Assembly: GCF_003111645.1 (NCBI RefSeq)
Contig: NZ_CP022187.1
Location: 1,426,001-1,490,000 of the forward strand
DNA: 64,000 nt
Reading direction: 5' to 3'
Source of the DNA: Parazoarcus communis
GTDB taxonomy: Bacteria; Pseudomonadota; Gammaproteobacteria; Burkholderiales; Rhodocyclaceae
Shown: positions 7,821 through 16,025 of the stretch, one piece after another
How positions within the stretch are numbered: the first letter of the stretch is position 1
Layout of the letters: each line of letters begins with the position of its first letter
Made by a program: the position numbers and the translations under genes
The notes under the pieces: model-generated
The model's database searches: none
Told to the model about the DNA's origin: nothing
The model's input: only the letters and a program-made list of their open reading frames with translations

Positions 7821-9374
7821 ATGAGAGAGATGAGCACCACACTCCCGTTGCCTGGCGAAAGCAATGCCCGGCTAATGGGACTGGACTTCCACAAAGTCAT
7901 ATTCCCGGTTTCGGTTGCGTTCATCGTTGCGACCGTAGCCCTTGCACTGAACGACCCGGCTGCTTTCGGCGCCAACCTTGAGGCAACAAAGGGCTGGATT
8001 CTCAAGCATTGCGACTGGTTCATCATGATCATGGGCAACCTGTTTGTGCTGCTGTGTGTCGCCCTCGCCATCTCGCCGCTCGGAAAGATCCGCCTGGGAG
8101 GGAAGGATGCGCGACCCGAGTACGGCATGCTCTCATGGTTCTCGATGCTGTTCGCCGCCGGCATGGGCGTCGGACTGCTGTACTGGGGCGTGGCCGAACC
8201 GGTGGCCGCCTACACCGCGTGGTGGAAAACGCCGCTCAATATCGCTGCCAACACGCCTGAAGCCGTGCATGGGGCAATGGGCTCCACCCTGTTTCACTGG
8301 GGTCTGCACCCGTGGGCAATTTACCTCAGCACCGCACTGATCGTTGGCTACTTCTCGTACAACAAGGGCCTGCCGTTTTCGCTCAGCTCGGCCCTCAAGC
8401 CCCTGATTGGCAATGCTTACAAGGGACCGATTGGCCACGCGGTGGACGTCTTTACCGTTGTACTGACTACCTTTGGCCTGTCGACTTCGCTGGGTCTTGG
8501 CGCGATGCAGGCAACGGCCGGTATTCATCACGTGCTCGGAACCCCCAACGATTTCACCATGCAAGCCCTGTTCATTCTCGCCGTCTGCGGTATCGCCGCG
8601 GTATCAGTATGGCGCGGAATGGATTCAGGCGTAAAACTGCTGTCGAACATCAACATGGGCCTTGCGCTGCTGCTGCTGATCTTCGCCGTTTTCGGTGTCG
8701 GTGTCGGCGTCTTTCTGTCCGGCATGTTCAGCGCTTCGGCTGACTATGTAACGATGTTCGTGCCGCTGGCAAACTGGGTCGATCGGCCTGACACCGACTG
8801 GTTCCAGGGCTGGACGGTGTTCTATTGGGCCTGGTGGTGCACCTGGGGGCCGCTGGTTGGCGTCTTTGTTGCCAAGGTATCCAAAGGTCGCACCATCCGC
8901 CAGATGGTGGCCGTGGTGATGCTGGTACCGACCATCGTCGCACTGTTCTGGTTCACCGCATTCGGTGGTGGGGCCATTGCCCAGGTCGCTGCCGGAACGG
9001 GCGCGCTGGCAGAGGGGCTCAAGGATGTGAATATGGCCATCTTCCAGTTCCTTGAAGTCCTGCCGATGTCGGCGATCACATCGCTTCTGGTGGTCTTCCT
9101 GCTGGTGATCTTCATGGTGACCTCGGTGGACTCGGGTGCGCTGGTGGTCGATAACCTTGCGGCTGGCGGTATCCCCGAAACGCCAGTGCCGCAACGGGTA
9201 CTGTGGGTTGGCCTGATTGCTCTCGTCACCATGGTGCTGTTCGTCATTGGCGGGGATAGCGCGCTCAAGGGCGTGCAGGCCGGCGCAGTCGCGATGGGCC
9301 TGCCCTTCATGGCCCTGATGCTGGTGCTGATGATCGGTTTTGTGAAGGCCCTGCTCCAGGACTCGCACGCATGA
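7821..9374 (+). CDS. BCCT-family transporter (betaine/choline/carnitine/DMSP type)
   Basis: A 517-residue, 12-TM sodium- or proton-coupled importer of trimethylammonium or sulfonium compounds. Family signatures are GMGVGLLYWGVAEP and the aromatic substrate-box segment FYWAWWCTWGPLVGVFVAKVS. RBS GGAGAC lies 6 bases before the ATG; a second in-frame ATG is 9 bases on. The stop overlaps the start of the DddP-like gene (ATGA), so transporter and enzyme are coupled, which suggests that the enzyme acts on the imported substrate. No long C-terminal osmosensory tail is evident, which favours a catabolic over an osmoregulatory role. Confidence 0.93.
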   Translation: MREMSTTLPLPGESNARLMGLDFHKVIFPVSVAFIVATVALALNDPAAFGANLEATKGWILKHCDWFIMIMGNLFVLLCVALAISPLGKIRLGGKDARPEYGMLSWFSMLFAAGMGVGLLYWGVAEPVAAYTAWWKTPLNIAANTPEAVHGAMGSTLFHWGLHPWAIYLSTALIVGYFSYNKGLPFSLSSALKPLIGNAYKGPIGHAVDVFTVVLTTFGLSTSLGLGAMQATAGIHHVLGTPNDFTMQALFILAVCGIAAVSVWRGMDSGVKLLSNINMGLALLLLIFAVFGVGVGVFLSGMFSASADYVTMFVPLANWVDRPDTDWFQGWTVFYWAWWCTWGPLVGVFVAKVSKGRTIRQMVAVVMLVPTIVALFWFTAFGGGAIAQVAAGTGALAEGLKDVNMAIFQFLEVLPMSAITSLLVVFLLVIFMVTSVDSGALVVDNLAAGGIPETPVPQRVLWVGLIALVTMVLFVIGGDSALKGVQAGAVAMGLPFMALMLVLMIGFVKALLQDSHA

Positions 9375-10723
9375 GCACAGTCGCTTCGACTGTTCAGGAT
9401 TCGAGAATCGGTGCCGGGAGCCGGCGCCGGATCGGAGGGTCTGAACCAACGGATCGTCCGCGCGGCGACGCTGCTGGCGTACTCAATATGCACGCCCTTG
9501 GACCAGGCGCCGAAGCCGTCGGCGAGTGGGACAAGGCAGGGCTGGCAGCACCCGATCTTGCTGCAATGAGGCGATACCGGCTGGAGCGGGTGCGGCAGCA
9601 ACTACGCCAGGCTGACTACGCCGGCATCGTGCTCTACGACCCGGTTAACGTTCGCTATGCAACTGACAGCACCAACATGCAGGTGTGGCTGTTGCACAAC
9701 GCCAGTCGCTACGTATTCGTTCCCGCTGACGGCCCCGTGGTGCTGTGGGAATTCGACCACTGCGACTTCCTCAGCGGTCACACAGAATCGATAGACGAGA
9801 TCCGCCCCTGCGTACCGTGGTTCTACTTCTGTGCGGGTGATCGCATACCTGAGCAGGCCGAACGCTGGGCAGATGAAATCGCCGCACTGGTGCGTCAGCA
9901 CGGAGGCGGAAATACCCGGCTCGCGATTGATCACTGCAACCCGGAAGGCATTTCCGCCCTCGCCCGCAGGGGCGTTGGCGTGCATAACGGTGAGGCGATC
10001 ATGGAGCGCGCGCGAGAGATCAAGAGTGACGACGAGCTGCTTGCGATGCGTCGCGCCATCCATGCGTGCGAAACGGGCATGACGGTCATGCGCGAGCATC
10101 TGGGACCCGGAATCTCGGAGCAGCGGCTGTGGAGCTACCTTCATGCCGAGAACATCGCCAGGGGTGGCGAATGGATCGAGACCCGTCTGCTCGCTTCAGG
10201 TCCGCGCTGCAACCCCTGGTATCAGGAATGCAGCAGCCGCATCATCGAAAACGGCGATCTTGTCGCTTTCGACACCGATCTCGTCGGTGCCTATGGCATC
10301 TGCGTGGACACTTCGCGCACCTGGCTGTGCGGCGACATGGCGCCCACACCCGCGCAGCGCGACATCTACAGCCGAGCCTATGAGCAGATCCGCTTCAACA
10401 CCGAACTACTGCGTCCCGGCGTGAGCTACCACGACCTGACGCACAAGGCGATGCGCTATCCGGCCGAGGACTTTCGTCATTACACCTGCCTCTATCATGG
10501 GGTCGGCCTGTGTGACGAGGCACCCATCATCTACTTCCCCGAGGCCTGGCAGTCCTTTGGTTACGACGGCGTGCTCGAACCGGGCATGGTGCTGTGTGTC
10601 GAGAGCTTTCTGGGACGGACTGCAGGCGGCCCCGGCGTAAAGCTGGAGGAGCAGGTATTGATTACAGAAACCGGGCACGAGGTGCTTACCAGATATCCAT
10701 TCGAGGAGCAGTTGCTGCGGTAG
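9371..10723 (+). CDS. dddP: DddP-family DMSP lyase (M24 metallopeptidase fold)
   Basis: A 450-residue protein of the creatinase/M24 fold that closely matches DddP, which cleaves dimethylsulfoniopropionate to DMS and acrylate. Residues reported as essential in Ruegeria lacuscaerulensis DddP are all present with constant offset. The metal ligands map to D301, D303, D313, H376, E411 and E426; the catalytic pair maps to Y371 and D382 (YHGVGLCDEAP). GGEWIETRLLASGPR and FDTDLVGAYGICVD are also characteristic. The first 35 residues look unrelated to the family, but the ATGA overlap with the BCCT gene supports this start. A terminator follows. The family assignment rests on recalled reference sequence; activity on DMSP here is inferred, and another betaine-like substrate is possible. 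Confidence 0.8.
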   Translation: MSTVASTVQDSRIGAGSRRRIGGSEPTDRPRGDAAGVLNMHALGPGAEAVGEWDKAGLAAPDLAAMRRYRLERVRQQLRQADYAGIVLYDPVNVRYATDSTNMQVWLLHNASRYVFVPADGPVVLWEFDHCDFLSGHTESIDEIRPCVPWFYFCAGDRIPEQAERWADEIAALVRQHGGGNTRLAIDHCNPEGISALARRGVGVHNGEAIMERAREIKSDDELLAMRRAIHACETGMTVMREHLGPGISEQRLWSYLHAENIARGGEWIETRLLASGPRCNPWYQECSSRIIENGDLVAFDTDLVGAYGICVDTSRTWLCGDMAPTPAQRDIYSRAYEQIRFNTELLRPGVSYHDLTHKAMRYPAEDFRHYTCLYHGVGLCDEAPIIYFPEAWQSFGYDGVLEPGMVLCVESFLGRTAGGPGVKLEEQVLITETGHEVLTRYPFEEQLLR

Positions 10724-10798
10724 GCCTTTCCTGCACCAGGCTGAACAGCCCAGCCCGATGCCGAGGATGTTTCAAAGGCTGAATTCAACACGACCCTC

Positions 10799-10831
10799 AC
10801 GGGCGGTATCTGCGGATGCCGCCCGTTTTTT
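10799..10831 (+). terminator. Rho-independent terminator of the BCCT-dddP operon
   Basis: ACGGGCGG pairs with CCGCCCGT across a 12-base loop and is followed by a run of T. The next gene starts only 9 bases past the T run. Confidence 0.85.
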
Positions 10832-10839
10832 GGAACATC

Positions 10840-11253
10840 ATGAACCTCCCTGACGTGGTTGGACTCATCGGCGTCATCTGTTATCAAATTGCCTATGCAG
10901 GCCTGCAACTCGGTCGCTTCAGCCAGCGCGACGCAAGATACATAGGGCTCAATATTCTTGGCCCCGGCTGCCTGCTGTTCTCGCTCTTCTTCTATTTCAA
11001 CCTCGCATCCTTTGTCACCCAGGTACTGTGGATGTGCCTGACCATCCTCGGCCTTGCGAAGATCTGGGGGGAGCGCAGAAAGCCGGCCGCCGGCAGTCCG
11101 CCGAGCACGCTGGTCACCGTGCCTGCTGCGGGCGTGAGCGAGAACATTAGAGGAGTCCCCAGCACCCGCCCGTCAAGAAAACGGGCAAAACGAAAAACCG
11201 TTAGATCAAGGGGAAGACGTCAAATCTCCACCGCCCGTTCTCACACCAGATAA
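10840..11253 (+). CDS. Small membrane protein, CBU_0592-like domain
   Basis: 137 residues with three hydrophobic segments in the first 80 (VVGLIGVICYQIAYAGL, IGLNILGPGCLLFSLFFYF, FVTQVLWMCLTILGLAKIW), which resembles the CBU_0592-like small membrane family of unknown function. The last 50 residues form a very basic, low-complexity tail (RKRAKRKTVRSRGRR) unlike the family, perhaps a read-on extension. The ATG at 10840 lies 9 bases after the T run of the upstream terminator, and no good ribosome binding site is seen; an earlier ATG at 10816 is inside the terminator hairpin. Any promoter must therefore precede the hairpin. Confidence 0.6.
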   Translation: MNLPDVVGLIGVICYQIAYAGLQLGRFSQRDARYIGLNILGPGCLLFSLFFYFNLASFVTQVLWMCLTILGLAKIWGERRKPAAGSPPSTLVTVPAAGVSENIRGVPSTRPSRKRAKRKTVRSRGRRQISTARSHTR

Positions 11254-11301
11254 GCGCTGCGGTGTGGCTGCGAACCCCGGCCTTCCATCATAAGAAGAAA
11301 C

Positions 11302-13344
11302 CTAGGCGCGCCCTTCCGACGTATCCGGATTCGGCAGCTGCGGATAGCGCACGTAATCCACCAGATCCTGGATCTCCTTCGGCGGGGGCGGGGTCAGCAG
11401 GCTGACGATGACGATCACCGCAAAACCGAGCGGTACGCCGAAAACGCCGGCCGAGATCGGGTTGATCTCGAACCAGGCGTTGGCCATCGAGCCGCCGAAG
11501 AAGGGGTGGGTGCGGACGACGTAGTAGAGGGTGACGCCAAGCCCGATCAGCATGCCTGCAACCGCGCCGGGGCGGTTTGCGCGTTTCCAGAAGATGCCGA
11601 GCACCAAGGCGGGGAAGAAGGATGCGGCGCCAATCGAGAACGCGAGGCCGACCATGAACAGAATGTTGTCCGGGCGCAGCGACGCGACCCATGCGGCCAC
11701 GACAGCCACCACCAGCAACTGTGACTTGGAAATCACCAGCCGGCGGTGGGTGGAGGCGGCAGGGTTGATGACCTTGTAGTACAGGTCGTGCGACAGCGCG
11801 TTGGAGATGGTCAGCAGCAGGCCGTCGGCAGTCGATAGCGCGGCGGCGAGCCCGCCGGCGGCGACCAGACCGGTGACGACGTAGGGCAAGCCCGCGATCT
11901 CTGGGGTGGCGAGCATGATCACGTCGGTGTTCATCCTCAGCTCGGCGAGTTGCAGAATGCCGTCGCCGTTGATGTCTTCGATGTGCACCAGCCCCACCTT
12001 GCCCCAGGACGCAACCCAGTCGGGCAGGATGGAAAGGCTCGAGCCAATGAGGTTGTTGTACACCTCCCACTTGGCAAACACGGCATAGGCCGGGGCTGTG
12101 ACGTATAGCAGGAAGATGAAGAACAGCGACCAGAATACCGAGCGCCGCGCCTCCACCACGCCAGGCGTGGTGTAGTAGCGCATCAGGATGTGCGGCAACG
12201 CCGCCGTGCCGACCATGAGCACGAAGACAAGTGCGAGAAAGTTGTTGCGGGAGGCTGTCCGCTCCTGCGGCGTTCTGCCGGGGTGCGCATCTGCGTGGCG
12301 GGGTGGCGCACGCGAACGTTCGAGCGATTCCGCCTGTGCCTTGTTCCACTGCACCCGCGCCTCTTCGGGCGTTCGCGGCAGGTCGCGCAGCGAGCGCTCG
12401 GTTGCCGCAATCTCGCGTGCCGAGGCGTTCTCCAGCCGCATGATGTTGAGACGCTCGATCAGCGAACGGCGCTCGGCATCGAGCGAGCCGGGCAGGTCGG
12501 CAATCTTGCTCGCGTAGTCCTGCGATCGATAGCGATACTGCTTACGCGCCTCGACTTCGCCCGGATCGACGAGCAATTCGGCCTCACGCTCCGTCACCTG
12601 ACTGAGCACCGTCCCGTACATGATCTGCGGCACCGGAACCCCGGTGAGCTTGTAGGACAGAATGACCACGGGTACCAGGTAGGCAATGATGAGGATCACG
12701 TACTGTGCGACCTGGGTCCAGGTCACTGCCCGCATGCCGCCAAGGAAGGAACACACCAGAATGCCGGCGAGGCCGATGAACAGGCCGATCTCGAACTCGA
12801 CACTGACGAAGCGGCTGGTCACCAGCCCCACACCGTAGATCTGCGCCACAAGGTAGACGAAGCTCGCAAGCACGGTGGCGCCGAGCCCCACGAGGCGGGC
12901 GACGTTGCCCTGGTAGCGCGCGCCGAGGAAGTCGGGGATGGTGTATTGGCCGAACTTGCGCAGGTAGGGCGCAAGCAGCAGGGCCACCAGCACGAAGCCG
13001 CCGGTCCAGCCGGTGACGAAGGCCAGCCCTTCGAAGCCGGAAAAGTAGAGCGTGCCCGCCAGGCCGATATACGACGCGGCACTCATCCAGTCTGCTGCGG
13101 TCGCCATGCCATTGAACACGGCCGGCACGCGCCGCCCCGCGACGTAATACTCCGACACGTCGGTGGTACGGCTCATCACACCGATACTGGCGTAGATGGC
13201 GATAGTGACGAACAGGAAGACGTGACCGATCAGGTGTTGCGACAGGCCAAGCTGTTCGCCGATGGCGAGCATAACCACGAAGAACAGGAAGGTGCCCGTG
13301 TACCAGCCGTAATAGCGACGAAGCTGTCGGGAAAAGGCGCTCAA
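11302..13344 (-). CDS. Na+:solute symporter, acetate-permease-like (VC_2705 family)
   Basis: A 680-residue SSS-family symporter. Family features include EYYVAGRRVPAVFNGMATAADWMS near residue 65 and SFLGGMRAVTWTQVAQY. A charged, coiled-coil-like cytoplasmic insert of about 115 residues (roughly 255-370) interrupts the membrane region, as in the VC_2705 subgroup. A calcium-loop-like DINGDGILQLAEL lies near residue 470, followed by the GGLAAALSTADGLLLTISNALSHDLYY block. It is last in the minus-strand cluster containing acs and the CrbS-like sensor, so acetate or another short carboxylate is the likely cargo (inference). It begins 44 bases after the exonuclease-fusion gene. Confidence 0.88.
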   Translation of the reverse strand: MSAFSRQLRRYYGWYTGTFLFFVVMLAIGEQLGLSQHLIGHVFLFVTIAIYASIGVMSRTTDVSEYYVAGRRVPAVFNGMATAADWMSAASYIGLAGTLYFSGFEGLAFVTGWTGGFVLVALLLAPYLRKFGQYTIPDFLGARYQGNVARLVGLGATVLASFVYLVAQIYGVGLVTSRFVSVEFEIGLFIGLAGILVCSFLGGMRAVTWTQVAQYVILIIAYLVPVVILSYKLTGVPVPQIMYGTVLSQVTEREAELLVDPGEVEARKQYRYRSQDYASKIADLPGSLDAERRSLIERLNIMRLENASAREIAATERSLRDLPRTPEEARVQWNKAQAESLERSRAPPRHADAHPGRTPQERTASRNNFLALVFVLMVGTAALPHILMRYYTTPGVVEARRSVFWSLFFIFLLYVTAPAYAVFAKWEVYNNLIGSSLSILPDWVASWGKVGLVHIEDINGDGILQLAELRMNTDVIMLATPEIAGLPYVVTGLVAAGGLAAALSTADGLLLTISNALSHDLYYKVINPAASTHRRLVISKSQLLVVAVVAAWVASLRPDNILFMVGLAFSIGAASFFPALVLGIFWKRANRPGAVAGMLIGLGVTLYYVVRTHPFFGGSMANAWFEINPISAGVFGVPLGFAVIVIVSLLTPPPPKEIQDLVDYVRYPQLPNPDTSEGRA

Positions 13345-13387
13345 AACTGCCGCTCACCGACGATGTTGATGAATCCGGCGTCCGGCA

Positions 13388-15613
13388 TCAATACTTGATC
13401 CGCGCGTAGTAGGTTTTCTCCGCGGCTTCACGTGCTTCGCGCAAGGTCCGGATGCCCTTCTCCGCCAGCAGCGGAACGAGCTTGAGGAAGACCTCTGCAG
13501 TGACGATGGCATCGCCGAGTGCGGTGTGGCGCCCGATGATGGTGAGGCCAAGCCGGTCTGCAATCGCTTCGAGCCGGTGAGATTCCTGATTGGGGTGAAT
13601 CACCGCCGACAGCAGCAGGGTGTCGAGCACCGGCTGATCGAAACGCAAACCGGTGAGCTGTTCCTTGAGCTGCAGGAAGCGCATGTCGAAGGCGGCATTG
13701 TGGGCAATCAGCACCGTTTCTGCGGCAAAGGCATGGAAGGCCGGCAGCACCGACTCGACAGTGGGTTGCCCTCGCAGCATGTCCTCGGTGATGCCGTGGA
13801 TCTTGGCCGACTCGGCCGACAGGGGGCGGCACGGATCGATGAGCTGCTCGAACGATTCGCTGCGCAGCAGCTTGCCGTTGAGGACACGGGTTGCACCGAT
13901 CTGAATGATCTCGTCACCCTGAGAGGGGTTGAGGCCGGTAGTCTCGGTATCGAACACGGTGTAGGCCAGCTCTGAGAGCAAGCGGTCGTCGAGCGCATGC
14001 GATCTCTCGGACCACTTGAAGAGATCGAAATCGTAGTACTCGGGGCGACTCTCTCCGCGCAGGTAAGTCCCCGCCTCGACCACCTCCTGCGGCAGTGCAG
14101 CCGGGATGAGGAGACGGAAGAAGGCGCGATGGCGCACCTTCTCGCGCTCGAGCCACATCTCGCCATCGTGGCGCTCGATGACGTCACGCACCGTCAGCGG
14201 ACTGCTTTCGCCGGCGAACTGCATGGATTCGAGCTCCCAGCTCATCACCGTTTCGGTGCTCATCGCCTGGCCCGACCAGATGAGGTCGAGGTGGACATGA
14301 CGGCCCGCAGCAGTGAGGCGGAAGCGCACCTCGCGCACCTCGAATTCGTCGGACAGGCGGCTGGCAAGGTAGGTGAGCGCCTGCATCAGCGAGAAGCTGT
14401 CGACCTTGAGCCACAGCGATTCGTCGACTTCCTCGAGCTTGGTACGGAGACTGATCCGCTGTTCGATGTGACGCTGAACGGCCGCGATAAGGTCGGCACC
14501 GAGCATCTCTTCGAGCGGCCAGCGCGCCTTGAGCGAATCGGCAAATTCGTTCGCCGTCTGGTCGAGGCGCCGGCTCATGGCCTGGGTCTCGTCGCGGATG
14601 ACGGTGCGGAAGCGCTCGCGCAGCTCGCCCTGCAGATCGGGATACTCCAGCATCTCGGCGGCTGCGCGCACATTGGCCAGCGCAGCACGGTTGCCCTCGG
14701 TCAGGGTGTGCAGCATCTGGTCGCGTCGAGACTCGTTCTCGAAGTTGCGCGTGATGTTGTCGAGCATGAGGATGAAGCCGGTCAGGACGCGCTCTGCACC
14801 CTCGCCCTGCCCCGCGCCCTTGCTCTCGCCCTCGCCTTTGTTCTCGCCCTCGGTCTCGACGCGCTCGGTCGCCGACAGCACCGGTGCCATCTGCACCCGC
14901 AGCAACTGCCCGGCCTTCGTCGTAGTGACGAAGTTGGCGACCGGCTGCACGCCTTCGCGATGAAGGCGCTGGTTGATGGTTTCGAGCGCATGACTCACCA
15001 GGTTGCGCTCGAACACGCCATAGATGGAACGCCCGAGACCGATCAGCTCACCGCCACCGGCGACGCCGGGCGCGTCGGACATGGCGCGGAACTGGAGCCT
15101 CGCGCGGTTGTTGTAGAGCAGGATGCGGCCGTCGAGATTGCACACCACCACGCTCTGGGTGAGCTCCGACATCAGTGCGGCGAGGCGGTTCTTTTCCTGT
15201 TCGACCGAGGCCTTGGCGTTGCGGATCTGGGTTTCGACGTCCTTCGAGACGTTGTCGCGCTGCTGCGCGAGTTCATTGACCGCCACCGCCAGCGCCTGCA
15301 CTTCGGGTGGCCCCTCGGGCTCGACACGGAAACCGACGTTGGCGCCGAGCATCAGGCGCAGGTTCTCGGCCATGCGCAGCAAGCCCTGCACGTACTGGCG
15401 GAACAGGTTGCGCAGCACACCGATACCGACGCCGAAACCCATGATGGTCAGCAGCGACCCCAGCGGCAGGTGCGGCTGTATGACCTGGATGAGCAAATCG
15501 CGCTGACTGCCCTTGGTTTCAACCCACACCAGCACGGCGGTAAGGATGAAGGGGCCGGTCATCAGCAGACCGAGTACGATGACTGCCAGAACAAAGCGCA
15601 TGCGTGCCGACAT
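13388..15613 (-). CDS. Degenerate sensor-kinase / DEDDh 3'-5' exonuclease fusion
   Basis: 741 residues. Two N-terminal membrane segments (about 8-30 and 48-70) are followed by a HAMP-like region, a PAS-like domain with VVCNLDGRILLYNNRA (about 155-175) and an acidic Gly/Glu/Lys linker (about 250-275). Next come a coiled dimerisation helix and an ATPase-like region that lacks recognisable N, D and G boxes. Residues 553-741 are a DnaQ-type exonuclease with all five catalytic residues: D555 and E557 (FDTETTG), D643 (HNAAFDMRF), H696 and D701 (RHTALGDA). Related exonuclease genes occur beside acetate-sensor genes in Pseudomonas. The 3-base gap to the receiver gene makes one transcription unit. Whether it trims nucleic acid or another phosphodiester is unknown. 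Confidence 0.85.
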   Translation of the reverse strand: MSARMRFVLAVIVLGLLMTGPFILTAVLVWVETKGSQRDLLIQVIQPHLPLGSLLTIMGFGVGIGVLRNLFRQYVQGLLRMAENLRLMLGANVGFRVEPEGPPEVQALAVAVNELAQQRDNVSKDVETQIRNAKASVEQEKNRLAALMSELTQSVVVCNLDGRILLYNNRARLQFRAMSDAPGVAGGGELIGLGRSIYGVFERNLVSHALETINQRLHREGVQPVANFVTTTKAGQLLRVQMAPVLSATERVETEGENKGEGESKGAGQGEGAERVLTGFILMLDNITRNFENESRRDQMLHTLTEGNRAALANVRAAAEMLEYPDLQGELRERFRTVIRDETQAMSRRLDQTANEFADSLKARWPLEEMLGADLIAAVQRHIEQRISLRTKLEEVDESLWLKVDSFSLMQALTYLASRLSDEFEVREVRFRLTAAGRHVHLDLIWSGQAMSTETVMSWELESMQFAGESSPLTVRDVIERHDGEMWLEREKVRHRAFFRLLIPAALPQEVVEAGTYLRGESRPEYYDFDLFKWSERSHALDDRLLSELAYTVFDTETTGLNPSQGDEIIQIGATRVLNGKLLRSESFEQLIDPCRPLSAESAKIHGITEDMLRGQPTVESVLPAFHAFAAETVLIAHNAAFDMRFLQLKEQLTGLRFDQPVLDTLLLSAVIHPNQESHRLEAIADRLGLTIIGRHTALGDAIVTAEVFLKLVPLLAEKGIRTLREAREAAEKTYYARIKY

Positions 15614-15616
15614 CGT

Positions 15617-15985
15617 TCAGCTCTCCAACATGCTGCGCACGCGCTCCACGAGCTCCTTGGTGGAAAAAGGCTTGGTCATGTAGGCATCAGCCCCCAGCGC
15701 AAGCCCCTTGCTGACTTCGGTATCCCGCCCCTTCGCCGTCAGCATCAGGATGCGGATGGATTCCAGCTCCGGGTCCGCCTTGACCTCCTGGCACACCTCG
15801 AAGCCGCTCTTCTTGGGCATCATGACGTCGAGCAGCACAAGATCGGGCCGGTCGGAGCGGATGCGGTTCACCGCCTCCTCGCCGTCCGTTGCCACAGTGA
15901 CATCGAAGCCCTCCCGCTTCAGCAGGAATTCGAGCGAGATCACGATATTCGGCTCATCGTCCGCAATCAGTATTTTCTTGGCCAT
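15617..15985 (-). CDS. Stand-alone response-regulator receiver (CheY-like)
   Basis: A 122-residue single receiver domain. The acidic pocket D9/D10, phospho-acceptor D53 (LVLLDVMMP), T83 and K105 are all present. There is no output domain, so it must act by protein contact or pass the phosphate on. It sits between the CrbS-like kinase and the kinase-exonuclease fusion, and is the likely phosphorylation target of the former. In Vibrio and Pseudomonas the partner of CrbS is a DNA-binding LuxR-type protein (CrbR), so this arrangement is different. Confidence 0.92.
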   Translation of the reverse strand: MAKKILIADDEPNIVISLEFLLKREGFDVTVATDGEEAVNRIRSDRPDLVLLDVMMPKKSGFEVCQEVKADPELESIRILMLTAKGRDTEVSKGLALGADAYMTKPFSTKELVERVRSMLES

Positions 15986-16025
15986 GCATTCCCTCCCCTG
16001 ACGCCTATTTTATGCCATCCGTTCG

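Noticed and set aside
11169-11187. Hairpin GCCCGT-N7-ACGGGC inside the tail of the CBU_0592-like gene
   Set aside because: Followed by A rather than T on the plus strand and by G on the minus strand; not a terminator.
14800-14870. Repetitive CTCGCCCTC-type sequence
   Set aside because: It encodes the Gly/Glu/Lys-rich linker of the kinase-exonuclease fusion; low-complexity coding, not a separate repeat element.
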